A stretch of 8,381 nt of DNA from Patescibacteria group bacterium (GTDB lineage: Bacteria > Patescibacteriota > Microgenomatia > Daviesbacterales > UBA10151), in assembly GCA_018816815.1 (NCBI GenBank), contig JAHIVD010000044.1:1-8381 (forward strand), read 5' to 3'. A model generated the notes under the pieces. The model was not told the DNA's origin and made no database searches. It saw only the letters and a list, made by a program, of their open reading frames with translations. The position numbers and the translations under genes are program-made. Shown piece by piece: positions 5,801 to 8,381 of this stretch; position 1 is the first letter of the stretch; each line of letters begins with the position of its first letter.

Positions 5801-8230
5801 ATGGTTGATTTTATTGAATCGATTAAGCCTACTTCAACAAAACCTTTAAAACTGAAACCAGCTTTGCCGGTGGGACCGCTTAGGGACACGGTTATTTTTC
5901 CTGGCAACTCAGTTCCAATTATATCCGGTAGACCAAAATCTAAAGCTGCACTGGATGCAGCATGGAACAGTGATAAATTGATAGTTTTTGTTACTCAAAA
6001 AAATTCCCGGATTGAAAAACCAACAGAAAAAGAGCTGTATAAAGTTGGTACTGTTTGTTTGATAAGACGGGTAGTTAAAAATCCTGGAGGAGAATATACT
6101 CTGCAGGCAGAAGGGTTTTCTAGGGTATATTTAAAGAATTTTACCAAGGCAGAGCCTTATCTTGAAGCGGAAATAGAAGAAATCCCTGAACTTTACGAAA
6201 AAAGCGAGCAAACAGAAGCGCTGGTTAGAACTGTTAGAGAACAAATGAAACGATTCCTGGAGCTGGGAGGTAATCCATTTTTTGACCAAAGCAATTTTGC
6301 TAACTGGTCTCTTTTAACCTATAGCGATGATCCGAATCAGCTGGTAAATTCAATAACTCAATCTATAGATTTTAAAACCATTGATAAACAGCAAATTTTA
6401 GAAATGATTTCTGCAGGAGAGCGGTTGCAGCGGCTGTCTGAGCTTTTGGCAAAAGAAATAAGAATTCTGGAGATATCCAAGAAAATTTCATCACAAACTC
6501 AAGAACGTGTTTCCAAGATGACTAAGGAAGCAATACTTAGGGAACAGATGAAAAGCATTGAAGAAGAATTAGGCGGGAAAGATACAGAACATCAGGAAAT
6601 TAAAGAATTTGAACTTAAAATTAAAAAGAGCGGTATGCCGAAAGAAGCTTTAGAAAGAGCAAAAAAAGAAATGAAAAGATTGGCAAGAATATCTTCTTTT
6701 AATCCAGAGGCAGGTTATATCAGAAATTATCTGGAATGGTTAACAGATTTGCCTTGGAAGCTTAATAAAAAAAGTAAAGTTCATTTGAAAAAAGCAGAAG
6801 GGATTTTGGAAGAAGATCATTATGGTTTAAATAAAGTAAAAGAGCGGATTCTTGAATATTTGGCTGTTTATAAGCTTGCAGGTAAAATGAAGGGACCGAT
6901 TCTTTGTTTTGTTGGCCCACCAGGTACAGGTAAAACTTCCATTGGAAAATCTATTGCTAAAGCATTGAACCGGAAATTTATTAAAGTGTCTCTAGGTGGG
7001 ATACGTGATGAGGCGGAAATAAGAGGACACCGTCGAACTTATGTTGGTTCTATGCCTGGCAGGATTATTCAAGGGATAAAACAGGCCGGTGCCACCAACC
7101 CGGTTTTTATGCTGGATGAGATTGATAAGATTGGAGCAGATTATAGAGGCGATCCGTCAGCAGCACTTCTTGAGGCGCTTGATCCAGAGCAAAACGAGGG
7201 TTTCTCCGATCATTATTTGGAAGTCGCATACGATCTTTCCAATGCTATGTTCATTACAACTGCAAATATTTTGGATACAATTCCACCTGCTCTTCAGGAT
7301 AGGCTTGAGGTTATCAGATTTCCTGGCTATACTGAGGACGAGAAATTCCATATTGCCAAAAAGTTTTTAACCCCTAAGCAAGTCCGGAATCATGGTTTAA
7401 AGAACAGTCAAATTGAGTTTAAAAGCGAAGCAACCTATTCAATTATCAGAGAATATACCAGAGAGGCAGGAGTAAGAAATCTGGAGAGGGAGATGTCTGC
7501 TGTTATAAGGAAAGTAGTAAGAAAGATTACTGAAGGAAACGGTCAAGCTAAGAAATTTATCATTTCTTCGAATGATGTTCACAAATTTTTAGGTCCAATC
7601 AAATTCTTGCCCATTTTAGCTGAAAAAAAAGATGAAATTGGAATGGTGACTGGTTTGTCTGTGACTACAGCCGGGGGCGAAGTGCTTTTTGTTGAAGTGA
7701 CCCTGATGCCTGGAAAAGGCACCTTGCTTTTGACAGGGCAATTGGGAGATATAATGAAAGAATCAGGACAGGCTGCTATGTCTTATGTTAGGGCGCATTA
7801 CAGGGATTTGGGACTGCCGGAGCGGTTTTTTCAGAAAGTTGATGTTCATGTTCATGTTCCGGAAGGGGCGATTCCCAAAGACGGACCATCAGCAGGTATT
7901 ACATTAACAACTGCCATTGTTTCTGCATTTACAAAAATTCCGGTACGCAAAGATGTGGCTATGACAGGAGAAGTCACTTTGCGGGGCAGGGTTTTAGAGA
8001 TAGGCGGATTTAAAGAAAAAGTATTAGCAGCTCACCGGGCCGGAGTAAAAGTAATAATTGCTCCTTTTAATAATAAAAAAGATATGGAAGATATTCCTGG
8101 TTTTGTACAAAAAGATTTAAAATTTGTTTTTGCCAGCCACATGGATGATGTATTAAAGGTAGCATTGATTAAACTTCCTCAACCAGTTATTCGGAAGAGT
8201 ATCCCTGTTCAACCTGTTTATCTTGCTTAA
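5801..8230 (+). CDS. lon: ATP-dependent Lon protease (LonA type)
   Basis: Cytoplasmic AAA+ serine protease that unfolds and degrades damaged and regulatory proteins. The 809 residues fit LonA (typically about 780-820). After a short Lys/Pro-containing head, the N-terminal LAN substrate-binding domain begins near residue 22 (LPVGPLRDTVIFPG) and runs to about 215. A helical, coiled-coil-prone segment follows at about 215-320, including ILREQMKSIEEELGG. The AAA+ module has Walker A GPPGTGKT at 372-379 (Lys378) and Walker B VFMLDEIDKIG with Asp439-Glu440, then DRLEVIRFPGYT and the sensor region REAGVRNLERE. The protease domain starts near 611 (EIGMVTGLSVTTAGGEVLF) with catalytic Ser697 in KDGPSAGIT and Lys740 in FKEKVLAAHRAG, 43 residues apart as in E. 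coli Lon (679/722). The membrane segment of archaeal-type LonB is absent. All catalytic parts are intact. A CIRCE element upstream suggests heat-shock control. Confidence 0.97.
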   Translation: MVDFIESIKPTSTKPLKLKPALPVGPLRDTVIFPGNSVPIISGRPKSKAALDAAWNSDKLIVFVTQKNSRIEKPTEKELYKVGTVCLIRRVVKNPGGEYTLQAEGFSRVYLKNFTKAEPYLEAEIEEIPELYEKSEQTEALVRTVREQMKRFLELGGNPFFDQSNFANWSLLTYSDDPNQLVNSITQSIDFKTIDKQQILEMISAGERLQRLSELLAKEIRILEISKKISSQTQERVSKMTKEAILREQMKSIEEELGGKDTEHQEIKEFELKIKKSGMPKEALERAKKEMKRLARISSFNPEAGYIRNYLEWLTDLPWKLNKKSKVHLKKAEGILEEDHYGLNKVKERILEYLAVYKLAGKMKGPILCFVGPPGTGKTSIGKSIAKALNRKFIKVSLGGIRDEAEIRGHRRTYVGSMPGRIIQGIKQAGATNPVFMLDEIDKIGADYRGDPSAALLEALDPEQNEGFSDHYLEVAYDLSNAMFITTANILDTIPPALQDRLEVIRFPGYTEDEKFHIAKKFLTPKQVRNHGLKNSQIEFKSEATYSIIREYTREAGVRNLEREMSAVIRKVVRKITEGNGQAKKFIISSNDVHKFLGPIKFLPILAEKKDEIGMVTGLSVTTAGGEVLFVEVTLMPGKGTLLLTGQLGDIMKESGQAAMSYVRAHYRDLGLPERFFQKVDVHVHVPEGAIPKDGPSAGITLTTAIVSAFTKIPVRKDVAMTGEVTLRGRVLEIGGFKEKVLAAHRAGVKVIIAPFNNKKDMEDIPGFVQKDLKFVFASHMDDVLKVALIKLPQPVIRKSIPVQPVYLA

Positions 8231-8240
8231 GTTGTCGCTC

Positions 8241-8300
8241 TTGACTCATGAGTAATTCACCCTTTACGCCATTCGTTGACTCATTTGAAAATCACCCTTT
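8241..8300. repeat. 35-bp-period imperfect tandem duplication between convergent genes
   Basis: TTGACTCAT occurs at 8241-8249 and 8276-8284, and TCACCCTTT at 8257-8265 and 8292-8300, both pairs offset by exactly 35 bp. Over the first 25 bases the two units agree at 21 positions; the remaining 10 bases have diverged. The second unit contains the stop codon of the minus-strand gene (8292-8294). The first includes a perfect 10-bp palindrome, ACTCATGAGT (8244-8253). It looks like an old tandem duplication of the end of the convergent gene and its 3' flank. Confidence 0.7.
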
Positions 8301-8381
8301 TAATGGTGTTGGTTTTAGCCTTTTTAAAACCTCATCAATCTGCTCTTTTAATTTAACCAAGTTTAAGGTTTTATATTGAGC
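8292..8381 (-). CDS. C-terminal end of an unidentified convergent gene (partial)
   Basis: On the minus strand an open frame enters at the window edge and runs 29 codons to a TGA (complement of 8292-8294). The peptide begins AQYKTLNLVKLKEQ and ends RLKPTPLKG: an amphipathic, charged helix (LVKLKEQIDEVLKRL) followed by a short basic Pro-containing tail, a common sort of protein C-terminus. The stop lies 61 bp from the convergent lon stop. The fragment is too short to assign a family. The alternative is that this is non-coding sequence open by chance, which is not excluded in such a short stretch. Confidence 0.45.
   Translation of the reverse strand, partial: AQYKTLNLVKLKEQIDEVLKRLKPTPLKG
8311..8331. 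repeat. 7-bp inverted repeat near the end of the minus-strand gene
   Basis: GGTTTTA (8311-8317) and TAAAACC (8325-8331) form a perfect 7-bp stem with a 7-nt loop. It lies inside the proposed minus-strand coding end and about 80 bp past the lon stop. No T tract follows on either strand, so it is at best a weak 3'-end structure. It may be chance. Confidence 0.35.

Noticed and set aside
7089..7370. 93-codon + strand open frame inside lon, and the overlapping minus-strand frame at 7157-7351
   Set aside because: Both lie within the conserved AAA+ coding region of lon in other frames and have no features of a real protein.
8293..8308. Terminator hairpin CACC-N8-GGTG at the end of the minus-strand gene
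   Set aside because: Only 4 bp of stem. The ATTTTC that follows on the minus strand is a poor T tract, and part of the match comes from the tandem duplication.

Overview
The window is AT-rich bacterial DNA with short intergenic gaps and almost all genes on the + strand. TGA is used as an ordinary stop (nrdJ), which argues against the TGA-recoded Gracilibacteria and Absconditabacteria. Three features suggest a Candidate Phyla Radiation (Patescibacteria) genome, perhaps of the Microgenomates group. These are an adenosylcobalamin-dependent class II ribonucleotide reductase carrying an intein, start codons placed almost directly after -10 boxes (probable leaderless mRNAs), and a small anchored cyclophilin. 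The phylum is an inference from gene content and style. No rRNA or other phylogenetic marker is present.

Layout: (1) 1-774, a membrane-anchored cyclophilin-type peptidyl-prolyl isomerase. (2) 775-864, a regulatory gap with two NrdR-box-like palindromes whose centres are 31 bp apart, overlapping the promoters of the next gene. (3) 865-5141, nrdR followed after 23 bp by nrdJ. nrdJ is interrupted by a 369-residue LAGLIDADG intein placed exactly before the catalytic thiyl-radical cysteine. (4) 5142-5757, a short gap with a 13-bp tandem duplication and a promoter, then a P-loop corrinoid adenosyltransferase (cobA/btuR family). (5) 5747-5800, the lon promoter region with a near-perfect CIRCE operator (the HrcA heat-shock site). 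(6) 5801-8230, a full-length Lon protease. (7) 8231-8381, a 35-bp-period tandem duplication and the last 29 codons of a convergent minus-strand gene.

How the genes fit together: NrdR is the ATP/dATP-sensing repressor of ribonucleotide reductase genes, and here it appears to control itself and nrdJ. NrdJ makes deoxyribonucleotides and needs adenosylcobalamin, which the adjacent adenosyltransferase can make from salvaged cobalamin. Lon and the cyclophilin are protein quality-control genes, and Lon appears to be under HrcA/CIRCE heat-shock control.

The most unusual signals are: (a) the C-terminus of the nrdJ intein, where the usual His-Asn is replaced by Arg-Gly although the rest of the splicing and homing motifs are intact; (b) the CIRCE operator in front of lon; (c) -10 boxes ending 6-7 nt before three start codons, in contrast to the clear Shine-Dalgarno sequence before the operon-internal nrdJ.
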